From Anaerolineales bacterium (lineage in GTDB: Bacteria; Chloroflexota; Anaerolineae; 4572-78; J111), in contig JACKAU010000010.1 in assembly GCA_020634855.1 (NCBI GenBank), positions 349,842 through 413,841 of the forward strand: DNA of 64,000 nt, read 5' to 3'. The notes beneath the pieces are model-generated. The model was not told the origin of the DNA, did not search any database, and saw only the letters and a list, made by a program, of their open reading frames with translations. Shown here in pieces: positions 35,519 to 43,120 of the stretch. Each line of letters starts with the position of its first letter. Position 1 is the first letter of the stretch. The position numbers and the translations under genes are program-made.

Positions 35519-38350
35519 TCACGAACGTTTCCTTTCGGGGGTTATGACTGGTAAGGTGATAACAAAGGTACTGCCTTGGTTGAGTTCGCTAGTCAGCTCA
35601 ATTTTTCCGTCCAGCAGCGCCACCATCTGTTTCACAATCGATAAGCCTAACCCGGCGCCGGTGTGTTGGCGGGTGGCTGAGCCATCAACCTGGCGGAAAG
35701 GCTCGAATATATAATTTTGCGCTTCTTTAGGGATGCCCTGCCCTGTATCGGAGACCCGAATGGCCCAATGATCCGGCCCTGCGGCATACAGCCGGACCTC
35801 AACTTGTCCGGTTGGGGTGAATTTGATGGCGTTGCTGATGAGGTTGGCTATTACTTGCTGCAATCTTTTCTTATCACTCCATAAATTGGCCGGCAAAGCC
35901 GGGTCTACTTCAAATTTTAACTTCAAATTCTTGGCTTTGGCCAAGATATCCATCCTAGCCATAATGGGATCGATCAGGTCAGACGAACTAAATGCCTCGA
36001 TGTTCAATTTAATTTTACCGCTTTCCAATTGAGCTTGGTCAAGCAGTTCGTTGACCATGTCGTTTAAATAGTGGGTATTGTCTAAGATGGCATGGTAAAT
36101 TCGACTGTGCTGGTCTGACACCGGGCCAAATATCCCGTTTTTAAGTAATTCAGTATAACCCAAAATGGCCCCCAACGGGGTCCGCAGCTCGTGGCTGACC
36201 TTCGCCAACAGTTCGCTTTTTAGCCGGCTGGCTTCCAGCGCTTGGTCTCGGGCTTGTTCTAAATCTCTGGCTATCCGTTCGTGTTCGATGATTTCGTGCT
36301 GGGCGATGGCGTACAGCCTGGCATTTTCAATAGCAATAGCCGCTTGACTGGCTAGTTTTTCCAAGAAATGGAGATCGACTTGATCGAAAGCGTTTTTCTT
36401 GGTTTTACTATGCACATCTAGCGTCCCGATGGCGGTAAGGCCGACTTTAAGCGGAACCGTGGCGCAGGATAGCAGCCCTTCCTTGATGGCCGCCGGGTGG
36501 TCAAAATCAGGATTGTTTTGTAGGTCGGGCGCCAGTGTAGGGGTGCTAAGAAGCACGGTTTTGCCCACAATCGACCCGCCAACTTTGGGTTGGGTTGGGG
36601 TCATCACCTGCTGGTCGATGCCGTAGGCGCCGACGATATTCAGTTGTTGACCGTTTTTATCAAGCAGCCGAATGGTACAGGCTTCACAGTTGAATAAACA
36701 GGCGGTACTTTCAGCAATACTGTCTAGCAGTTTCTCGAAATCGAGCGTAGACGAAATAAGCTGGGCAATCTCGTACATCGTCGTTAACTGCTCACTTGAA
36801 CGTTGGAGAGCCACTTCAACTTGTTTAAGTTGAGTAATATCTTGCGAGGTGCCATAGGTCAGTAGGGGCTGTCCGTCTGGTTCTCGAATAATGTGGCCAA
36901 TTGAATTGATGTAGCCTATCCCATCTCGGCGGAACACTCGATGTTCAAAACTATACATTGTTGCGCCATTCTCAATGGCGGATTGCACGCTGTTTTGAAT
37001 AAGATCCACATCTTCAGGCAGGGTCTTACTATAGATGATATCGAGAGTAGGTTCTACCTGGGGCGACACCTCATAAATTTCATAGGTTTGTTCGCTCCAA
37101 TGAATTTGGTTATTGGCTAGATCGCGACGCCAATACCCTAATTTGGCAATACGTTGAGCTTCGCTTAACTGGGCTTCGCGCTGGCGTAACGCATCTTCTG
37201 TTTTCTTACGTTCAGAAATATCAAAGGCAATACAAACAACGCCTTGAATTTGCCCCTCTGGATCGTGCAGCAGCGAACTGGAAAACAACACCGGCACATC
37301 TTGGTCGCCTTGGGTTAAATAGGTGGTCTCTACGTTCCGCACGGTTTCCTGGGTGAACAATTCGGCGACCATCTTTTCGGCCAAAACCAACTGGGCCGGT
37401 TGACCGATTAATTCTCGCTCTTCATACTGTAGCAAATCTAGCGTGGTTTGATTGACCCGGCTAATCGTGTGGTCCGAGTCGATAACGATGAGCATCTCGC
37501 CCATCGAGTTGATGATATTATCCAAGTAAGCTTTAGAGACGGTGGTTTGGCTTAAATCAAGCGCCATTTGGTTGAAGGCTTGGCCGAGAAATTCAAACTC
37601 ATCGCTTGAATGAATGGAAACGGTGGTATCTAACTGGCCGCGACCGATAGCCGCAGCCGCCTCTTTTAATTTGGTTATGGGGTCAGCTACGGTTCGGCTG
37701 ATGATCCAGCCGGTAAAAATCGCTAACCCTAAGCTGGCCAAAATAGAAATGGTGTTGATAGCATAGGTCAAATTGGCGTTGCTATTGGCTTGAGATCGAT
37801 TGGCGTTAAAGGCGGCTCTTTCTAAATCGATAGCCGTGTTCAATAGAGCATCGATATCTTTTTCAGCCTGTTCCAGATTGTCTCTATGGCCGAAAATCGT
37901 GTCCCCGCTGCCCTCCTGCTCTTTTAGAGTGATGATCATTTGGCTCGCTTCAAAGCCGTCGCGGCCGACCTGCGCTATTTCTTGAACCAACGCCTGTCGG
38001 CGCGGATCAGTCACTAAGGCCGAATAGTGATCAAGCCACAGCGTGAAATCTTGATAGGCCTCCTCGACCTCTTCATATTCCTCTAAAATCTCTTGGTCTA
38101 GTTGGTGGGGAGTCGTTTGACTCTGTTGAGCCTCACTTATTAAGAGCAGGACCGTTAAAGTTTCTTCACGAATCTTTGTCACACTTGAATGGATGTGGCC
38201 TAAAGCCTCGAAAACAGGGACGTTTTGATCGGTTAATTTGGTGTATTCTTGGGTTGTGCCTCGCATTAATTGGATGTTGACCAGACCAATGACTAAGATC
38301 GATAGTGCGACAAAAATAAATAGAGAGGCTAATTTTATTCTTAGAGACAT
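35519..38350 (-). CDS. Membrane sensor histidine kinase (4HB-like, HAMP, PAS, PAS, GAF)
   Basis: A 943-residue kinase. Two membrane helices (about 7-27 and 200-220) bracket a helical extracellular sensor resembling four-helix-bundle MCP domains. A HAMP domain (about 222-275), two PAS domains (about 285-395 and 400-515), a GAF domain (about 530-690), HisKA with His720 in KVSHELRTPLGAILGYTELL, and an ATPase domain (NLISNAIKF, DTGQGIP, GAGLGLSIV) follow. It converges with the TIR-SUMF1 gene, 17 bp apart. Its kinase core closely resembles that of the kinase at 39314-40492 (shared EPFRQVDGS and HLxD-rich region), so the two are paralogues. Confidence 0.9.
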   Translation of the reverse strand: MSLRIKLASLFIFVALSILVIGLVNIQLMRGTTQEYTKLTDQNVPVFEALGHIHSSVTKIREETLTVLLLISEAQQSQTTPHQLDQEILEEYEEVEEAYQDFTLWLDHYSALVTDPRRQALVQEIAQVGRDGFEASQMIITLKEQEGSGDTIFGHRDNLEQAEKDIDALLNTAIDLERAAFNANRSQANSNANLTYAINTISILASLGLAIFTGWIISRTVADPITKLKEAAAAIGRGQLDTTVSIHSSDEFEFLGQAFNQMALDLSQTTVSKAYLDNIINSMGEMLIVIDSDHTISRVNQTTLDLLQYEERELIGQPAQLVLAEKMVAELFTQETVRNVETTYLTQGDQDVPVLFSSSLLHDPEGQIQGVVCIAFDISERKKTEDALRQREAQLSEAQRIAKLGYWRRDLANNQIHWSEQTYEIYEVSPQVEPTLDIIYSKTLPEDVDLIQNSVQSAIENGATMYSFEHRVFRRDGIGYINSIGHIIREPDGQPLLTYGTSQDITQLKQVEVALQRSSEQLTTMYEIAQLISSTLDFEKLLDSIAESTACLFNCEACTIRLLDKNGQQLNIVGAYGIDQQVMTPTQPKVGGSIVGKTVLLSTPTLAPDLQNNPDFDHPAAIKEGLLSCATVPLKVGLTAIGTLDVHSKTKKNAFDQVDLHFLEKLASQAAIAIENARLYAIAQHEIIEHERIARDLEQARDQALEASRLKSELLAKVSHELRTPLGAILGYTELLKNGIFGPVSDQHSRIYHAILDNTHYLNDMVNELLDQAQLESGKIKLNIEAFSSSDLIDPIMARMDILAKAKNLKLKFEVDPALPANLWSDKKRLQQVIANLISNAIKFTPTGQVEVRLYAAGPDHWAIRVSDTGQGIPKEAQNYIFEPFRQVDGSATRQHTGAGLGLSIVKQMVALLDGKIELTSELNQGSTFVITLPVITPERKRS

Positions 38351-38816
38351 GTTGATCTCGTCCGTACGGGCTTTGACCCGCCCGCCGGCTCCAAATTTGG
38401 CTTCCTGATTAAGAGATTTTTGACGTGATGCTCAATCCGCGCCTCGCCGGCGGAAATAGAGTAACGTTGGCTCATAGTTGAAAGGATACCATAATCAGTC
38501 GAACAATGAGAAATTTATTCAGCAGTGTCGTGGGACGTTGATTTAAGTTGCGCTCAATGTTACCGACTGCGCAGGAGGCCGGTTATGGCGAATGGGTCGG
38601 CGCTCGACGGCCAAAGGAAGTGAACTGGGAAATAGATAGGTATGGAGCGGATGGCCGGCTCTTGCCGTGGGGGAATGAGACTGGCGTTAATTTGGGTTTG
38701 TAGTAGGGGGGGTAGTTTAACCCCAGTTGCCACGCTGCTCAGGAGTAATTAAGAACCCAACGTTACGGACCTAAGGACATCGGGAGTAAGGAGTAGGAAC
38801 TAAACCGTTTTTAGCC
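38351..38816. other. Gene-free region between two kinase/regulator units
   Basis: No working gene. It holds the relic described at 38405-38705, about 100 further bases without recognised features, and the presumed promoter of the 943-residue kinase near 38351-38400. Confidence 0.6.
38405..38705 (+). pseudogene. Decayed copy of yigZ 5' end plus TIR-SUMF1 gene
   Basis: Bases about 38413-38535 match 33813-33940 (yigZ start codon region and its upstream DNA: ATGCTCAATCCGCGCCTCGC, GTAACGTTGGCTCAT, GAAAGGATACCAT are in both). After a junction, about 38552-38576 match 34388-34412 inside the TIR part (CAATGTTACCGACTGCGCAG against CGATGTTACCGGCTGCGCGG). After a second junction, about 38577-38690 match 35008-35130 in the SUMF1 part (CGGTTAT, TGGG, CGGCGCTCGAC, GAAG, CGGATGGCCGGCTC against matching bases). 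So this is a deletion-riddled relic of the intact locus. Confidence 0.8.
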
Positions 38817-39188
38817 CTAAATTTCAAGCCGATTGAGGCACAAGCGATTGGCTAGTTGTTTGAGCTGCGTCATGCTAAGCGGTTTGAGTAAAACGATATC
38901 CACTTCCTCGCGCAGTTCTTCAGAGACAACCCCATCGGCGGTGGTGATGATAATTCGGCTCTGGCTGAGGCGCTCATCGGCCTTGATTTGTCGTAGAATA
39001 TCTTTGCCGGAGATGCCTGGCAGATGCAAATCTAAAATGATAATCTCCGGCGTCATCTCTGCTAATTTGTTCAGGGCGATTTGCCCATCATAAGCAATTT
39101 GTGTGTCAAAATCGGGGCTCAGGGCCATTGAAAAAAGGTCAGCTAACCTAGGCTCATCTTCGACAATAAGAGCAAGTGGTTTCCTCAC
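38817..39188 (-). CDS. Receiver-only response regulator
   Basis: A 123-residue CheY-like receiver: acidic pocket Glu10-Asp11-Glu12, phosphoacceptor Asp53 (ILDLHLPG), Thr82-Thr83 (IITTADG) and Lys102 (LLKPLS). No output domain follows, so it acts by protein contact or phosphorelay. AGGAG precedes the start. It is 125 bp downstream of the kinase gene 39314-40492 on the same strand and is its likely partner, although three direct repeats (39247-39275) between them suggest separate control. Confidence 0.92.
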   Translation of the reverse strand: MRKPLALIVEDEPRLADLFSMALSPDFDTQIAYDGQIALNKLAEMTPEIIILDLHLPGISGKDILRQIKADERLSQSRIIITTADGVVSEELREEVDIVLLKPLSMTQLKQLANRLCLNRLEI

Positions 39189-39246
39189 GTAGTTTTCTCC
39201 TCATCGGGCTTTCTTGAATAGATAATAGCAACTACTTCTGGAAACC

Positions 39247-39275
39247 TTCTTAAGGACTTCTTAAAAATTTCTTAA
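39247..39275 (-). promoter_or_regulatory. Three TTAAGAA direct repeats with 11-bp period
   Basis: On the plus strand TTCTTAA occurs at 39247-39253, 39258-39264 and 39269-39275, all perfect, each start 11 bp apart. They lie 59-87 bp before the receiver gene. The 11-bp period is the classic spacing of tandem sites for OmpR/PhoB-family regulators. Confidence 0.7.
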
Positions 39276-39313
39276 AGTTGATGGCATACTGACTGGGTCT
39301 GGTTAAGCCGTAC

Positions 39314-40492
39314 TTAGTTTGCATCTACGTTGCTGGGCATCAACGGCAGATGAACCGTAAATGTACTGCCTTGGCCCTCTTCGCTTTCCAGCGAAATATA
39401 GCCGCCCATAAGGGTCGTCAACTGTTTAACAATGGACAATCCCAACCCGGCTCCGCTGGTGTCGCCTTTGCCGCTCCCGTCAACTTGACGGAACGGCTCA
39501 AAAATATGAGGCTGTTCCGTCGTCGGAATACCAATGCCAGTGTCTGAAACTTGTAATGCCCAATGCTTGGGATCCGGGCGGAATAACCGGACGTGGACTG
39601 TGCCTTCTGTGGTAAATTTAATGGCGTTGCTGACCAGGTTCGCTAAAATTTGCTGGACTCGATCCGGATCGCCGGTGACCGTCAGGGGAACATCCGGGCC
39701 AATATCGGTAATAAGGGTCAAGCCTTTGGTATGAGCCGGCACACTCATATTGGATTGTACTTGGTTGACGATATCTGAGGGAACGAAAGAGGTGATGTTA
39801 AGCTTCAGTTTGCCGTCTTCCAATTTGGCTTGATCGAGCAAATCGTTGACCAGATTGGTCAAATATTTGGCGCTCTTGATGATACCGGAAATGGTCTCGC
39901 GTTGCTTGTCGGCCAGGGGGCCGTGCGCGCCCATTTCCAGGAGTTGGGCATAACCCAGAATCGTGGTTAGCGGCGTACGTAAATCGTGGCTAACATTGGC
40001 CAGCAATTGGCTTTTCAGCCGGCTGGCTTCCAGGGCGCGATCTCGAGCCAGGGTCAAAGCTTCCTGCGCTTTGCGGCGGGGCGTAATATCACTAACGATT
40101 CCGTAAACCATCACTCCCGATTTACTATCGGCATTATTGTCTACCTGGCCGCTGTCGCGTACCCAGATAATCTCTCCATCAGCCCGGTTTAGACGGTATT
40201 CAACCTCATTGCCTTGCTGATTGGTTAATTTCGCCCGATGTTCAATGAAGAGGGGTCTATCATCAGGGTGGATAATCGAATGCCAAAATGCCGGATCAGC
40301 CTGGAAAGTTTCAAGGGGATAGCCGGTGATGGTTTGGATCTTCTCTGATAAAAAATGGGTGGTGGGGCTGCTATCTTGACTCAGTTCAGTCACATAAATG
40401 TGGTCGCTGATGGACGACGCCACTTTGTTTAATGAGGTGTCTTTTTGCTGCGAGTCATTCATGGAGCGCTTTACGCTCGCCTTAAACGCCAT
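39314..40492 (-). CDS. PAS-domain sensor histidine kinase
   Basis: A 392-residue soluble kinase. One PAS/PAC domain (about 28-140, GYPLETF, EYRLNRADGEIIWVRD), then HisKA with His169 in NVSHDLRTPLTTILGYAQLL and an ATPase domain with NLVSNAIKF, DTGIGIP and GAGLGLSIV. No membrane segment. ATG 40492 is used; ATG 40462 is possible and neither has a strong ribosome site. The core is closely similar to the 943-residue kinase. It probably passes phosphate to the receiver at 38817-39188. Confidence 0.9.
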   Translation of the reverse strand: MAFKASVKRSMNDSQQKDTSLNKVASSISDHIYVTELSQDSSPTTHFLSEKIQTITGYPLETFQADPAFWHSIIHPDDRPLFIEHRAKLTNQQGNEVEYRLNRADGEIIWVRDSGQVDNNADSKSGVMVYGIVSDITPRRKAQEALTLARDRALEASRLKSQLLANVSHDLRTPLTTILGYAQLLEMGAHGPLADKQRETISGIIKSAKYLTNLVNDLLDQAKLEDGKLKLNITSFVPSDIVNQVQSNMSVPAHTKGLTLITDIGPDVPLTVTGDPDRVQQILANLVSNAIKFTTEGTVHVRLFRPDPKHWALQVSDTGIGIPTTEQPHIFEPFRQVDGSGKGDTSGAGLGLSIVKQLTTLMGGYISLESEEGQGSTFTVHLPLMPSNVDAN

Positions 40493-40668
40493 CTGATGGG
40501 GATATTAAGCCGCCGGCGAGACTTCCTCTCTGTGGGTGCAATTAGAAAGTTTACAAAATTAGCTGTTAATTATAAGTTTTACAGCTATTGAAGCAAACTG
40601 CCAGGGATTTTATTTTGAGTCTGAAAAATTCTACAATAAGCCGACAGTTTGTTCTTCTTCCGCTTCAT

Positions 40669-41511
40669 CTAGCCGCTATTTTCCCTTAATCTGATGTAAC
40701 TCCGCAGAATCTCCGGCTGGTTAAGCCAAATACCAACGGGAGTCAGCATCAGCGACCCCAGAATAGCCGGCGGAGAGATGAGGATCAAGAGCATTGTCTT
40801 GCCAATATGGGGCGATTGAAAGGCGGCGGCCGGTCTTTTGAGTAATTCCAAGAAATAATCAAAATCCAGATATCCGTTTGAAAACCAACCGCATAGGGCG
40901 CTGTACAGATAAACAAAGGTAAATTTAGAGGCGAAAGAGTCTAGTTGAAAAATTTCTAGACGGGCCTCCTCTATCATTTGTTGTAGAGCCGACATCGATA
41001 CCATATTGATATGATTTTCAGGATCACTTCCAAGCCAGCTCCGGTAACACAATCTGGCTCCTAGCGAATCCGGGTTGGGAACTTCGATAATCAAGACGCT
41101 TTGCTCGTCTTTGAGGAGTTTGCTAATTTCTGCCAGATGTTTCTCGGGATTTTCCAGATGCTCAAATACATGCCAGTAGGTAATTAAGTCAAATTGGCCT
41201 AACTCTTGAGCTGAAGGTATATTGGTTTCTATTAGCGTAAGGTCATAATGCTGCTTGGCCGCGGAAATGGCCGGTCGGCTAATTTGGGTGCCAACCACCT
41301 GCCAGCCTTTTTGGCGCAGGTAGAATAAAAATTCCCCTCGTCCTGCCCCCACATCTAAGGCTCGGCTTCCCGTTCGATAGGCATGAGGTAATCTGGCTAA
41401 AGTTACCTGCACCCGCCAAAAATATAACAGCGCGAGGATAGGCTGAAAGAGTATGCTAAAGCGATAATTCTTTTTTCCCTGAGCGTAGTAATCCTGGTCA
41501 TATGTGGTCAT
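40669..41511 (-). CDS. Class I SAM-dependent methyltransferase, glycan-cluster type
   Basis: A 280-residue Methyltransf_23-like protein. SAM-binding motif I ALDVGAGRGEFLFYL (about 51-65), acidic loop near LIETNIPS, and FDLITYWHVFEHLENPEKHLAEI (about 108-130) typical of methyltransferases in polysaccharide clusters. The C-terminus has two hydrophobic stretches, suggesting membrane association. AGGA precedes ATG 41511. It follows the GT2 gene by 16 bp in an operon. A sugar or lipid-linked glycan is the likely acceptor. Confidence 0.85.
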   Translation of the reverse strand: MTTYDQDYYAQGKKNYRFSILFQPILALLYFWRVQVTLARLPHAYRTGSRALDVGAGRGEFLFYLRQKGWQVVGTQISRPAISAAKQHYDLTLIETNIPSAQELGQFDLITYWHVFEHLENPEKHLAEISKLLKDEQSVLIIEVPNPDSLGARLCYRSWLGSDPENHINMVSMSALQQMIEEARLEIFQLDSFASKFTFVYLYSALCGWFSNGYLDFDYFLELLKRPAAAFQSPHIGKTMLLILISPPAILGSLMLTPVGIWLNQPEILRSYIRLRENSG

Positions 41512-41527
41512 CAGTAAATCCTGAATA

Positions 41528-42268
41528 TTACTGACTATATAGCCTGGATTTAGCCAGGCCTTCCCGGTCTAAGCGATACCTAATCGCCTCATAGAGGCAA
41601 CTGAAACCGTACTTAAGACTTCTTCTAAAATTGATGGAAGAGGCCTCGGCAAAGTAACGAGCGGGGCAAGAGATTTCCCCAATTCTGAAATGCCATCCAT
41701 CGATCTGGAGCAAGATTTGATTGTCAAAGATAAAATCATTTGAATTTCTTTCCAACGGGATGGTGCGAAGAACTTCATGGGTAAAGGCGCGGTAGCCGGT
41801 ATGGTATTCAGACAATTTCATACCGCAAATTAAATTTTCGGCCAGGGTTAAAAATCTGTTGGCTACATATTTATAAAGCGGCATTCCGCCTTGTCTGGCC
41901 GATCCCCCCAGAATACGGGAGGCCAGTACAACATCGTACACCCCATTAACCAACATAGAAGCCATAGCCGGAATAAGTTTAGGGGTGTATTGATAATCGG
42001 GATGCACCATAATCACAATATCGGCCGATAATTTGAGGGCTTCGGCATAACAGGTCTTTTGGTTGCCGCCGTACCCCAGGTTTTCTTGATGACGGTGTAC
42101 CCGCAGCCCTAACTCACGGGCGACTTTAACCGTTTGGTCGGAACTACAATCATCAACCAAAATGATCTCATCTACAATAGTTCGATCAATCTCAGCCACA
42201 GTTTGGCGCAGGGTTCTTTCAGCGTTATACGCCGGCAAGATAACAACGATTTTTTTACCTAAAAGCAC
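41528..42268 (-). CDS. Glycosyltransferase family 2 (dolichyl-phosphate mannose synthase-like)
   Basis: A 246-residue GT-A enzyme starting at GTG 42268. Features are LPAYNAERTL (about 10-19), EIILVDDCSSDQT (about 33-45), NLGYGGNQKTCYAEAL, the metal-binding region MVHPDYQYTPKLIP, and GYRAFTHEVLRTIPLE. No C-terminal membrane helix is seen, so it resembles DPMS-like or UDP-glucose:undecaprenyl enzymes acting at the inner face of the membrane. It precedes the methyltransferase gene. Sugar and acceptor are unknown. Confidence 0.88.
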   Translation of the reverse strand: MLLGKKIVVILPAYNAERTLRQTVAEIDRTIVDEIILVDDCSSDQTVKVARELGLRVHRHQENLGYGGNQKTCYAEALKLSADIVIMVHPDYQYTPKLIPAMASMLVNGVYDVVLASRILGGSARQGGMPLYKYVANRFLTLAENLICGMKLSEYHTGYRAFTHEVLRTIPLERNSNDFIFDNQILLQIDGWHFRIGEISCPARYFAEASSINFRRSLKYGFSCLYEAIRYRLDREGLAKSRLYSQ

Positions 42269-42503
42269 AAGCTGTTAATACCTCTAAAGATCATTATAAA
42301 TAGGTTTTAATCCTTTTTCAAGGTTGATCTGGCTCTTTGGCTCTTAGGGGATATTATCGTTTTCACTGAGGCCCAGCCCAACTTCTTGCGCTCTGACCTT
42401 ATGCACAACATTTATCGCTGCTTTGTTCTTTTAAGAGGGGGGTATGATTATCGGGGAGTCGTTGTGAGCAGTGGAGTTGCTTTGATATGCTACCGGAAAT
42501 AAA

Positions 42504-43055
42504 TTAGTGAGTCATTCTAATCGGCTGGCGGTAGCGACATTCGAACAGTTCGGTTCCATCCGGCTCGAATTCGACTTTGGTGACGCCGTCGGCTTTAAAG
42601 CCGACCCGCTCATAAAAGCGCTTGGCCGGCTCATTGCCCTCGAGTACCCACAGTAACAGTTCTGAAAATCCATTCTGGTGTAGCATTTCTTTGGTCGCTT
42701 CAACTAGCGCCCGGCCGTACCCGTGACCCCAGCTATCGGGATGGAGGTAAATAGCGTAAATCTCGCCCACCTCCTGCCGATTCACATCTTTGTCGCGGGT
42801 GGCTCCAAACATGACAAATCCTTGTACTTGCCCGGCCACTTCCAGAACCAGAACGTGACCTTTGGTTTGAACCAGCCACGTTTGCCAATTTTCCTGTCGA
42901 TTTTCGACCGACAAATTATCAAGCATTTTATCCGGCAGTATGCCCCGGTAGGCGGTTTGCCAGGAAGCCACATGGACCTCGGCAATCCTATGGGCATCGG
43001 CCAGTTGGGCTACTCGAATGGTGATGGTTGTACTGCTCTTCAAATCCGTCTCCAA
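42504..43055 (-). CDS. GNAT-family N-acetyltransferase
   Basis: A 183-residue acetyltransferase. TTG at 43055 gives the longest frame; TTG 43043 has GGAG five bases upstream and may be the real start. The acetyl-CoA region is GEIYAIYLHPDSWGHGYGRALVEATKEML (about 96-124), with the Q/GxxGxG/A-like turn as GHGYGRA, followed by NEPAKRFYERVGFK. Such enzymes acetylate small molecules or protein N-termini; the substrate is unknown. It is alone between the glycan genes and the FecR/CBM9 gene. Confidence 0.85.
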   Translation of the reverse strand: METDLKSSTTITIRVAQLADAHRIAEVHVASWQTAYRGILPDKMLDNLSVENRQENWQTWLVQTKGHVLVLEVAGQVQGFVMFGATRDKDVNRQEVGEIYAIYLHPDSWGHGYGRALVEATKEMLHQNGFSELLLWVLEGNEPAKRFYERVGFKADGVTKVEFEPDGTELFECRYRQPIRMTH

Positions 43056-43120
43056 GGGTTCACGCGCCTTGTTCTATATTCTACATTTATACGGTCGGAC
43101 CGTTATGACTTGATTGAAAT

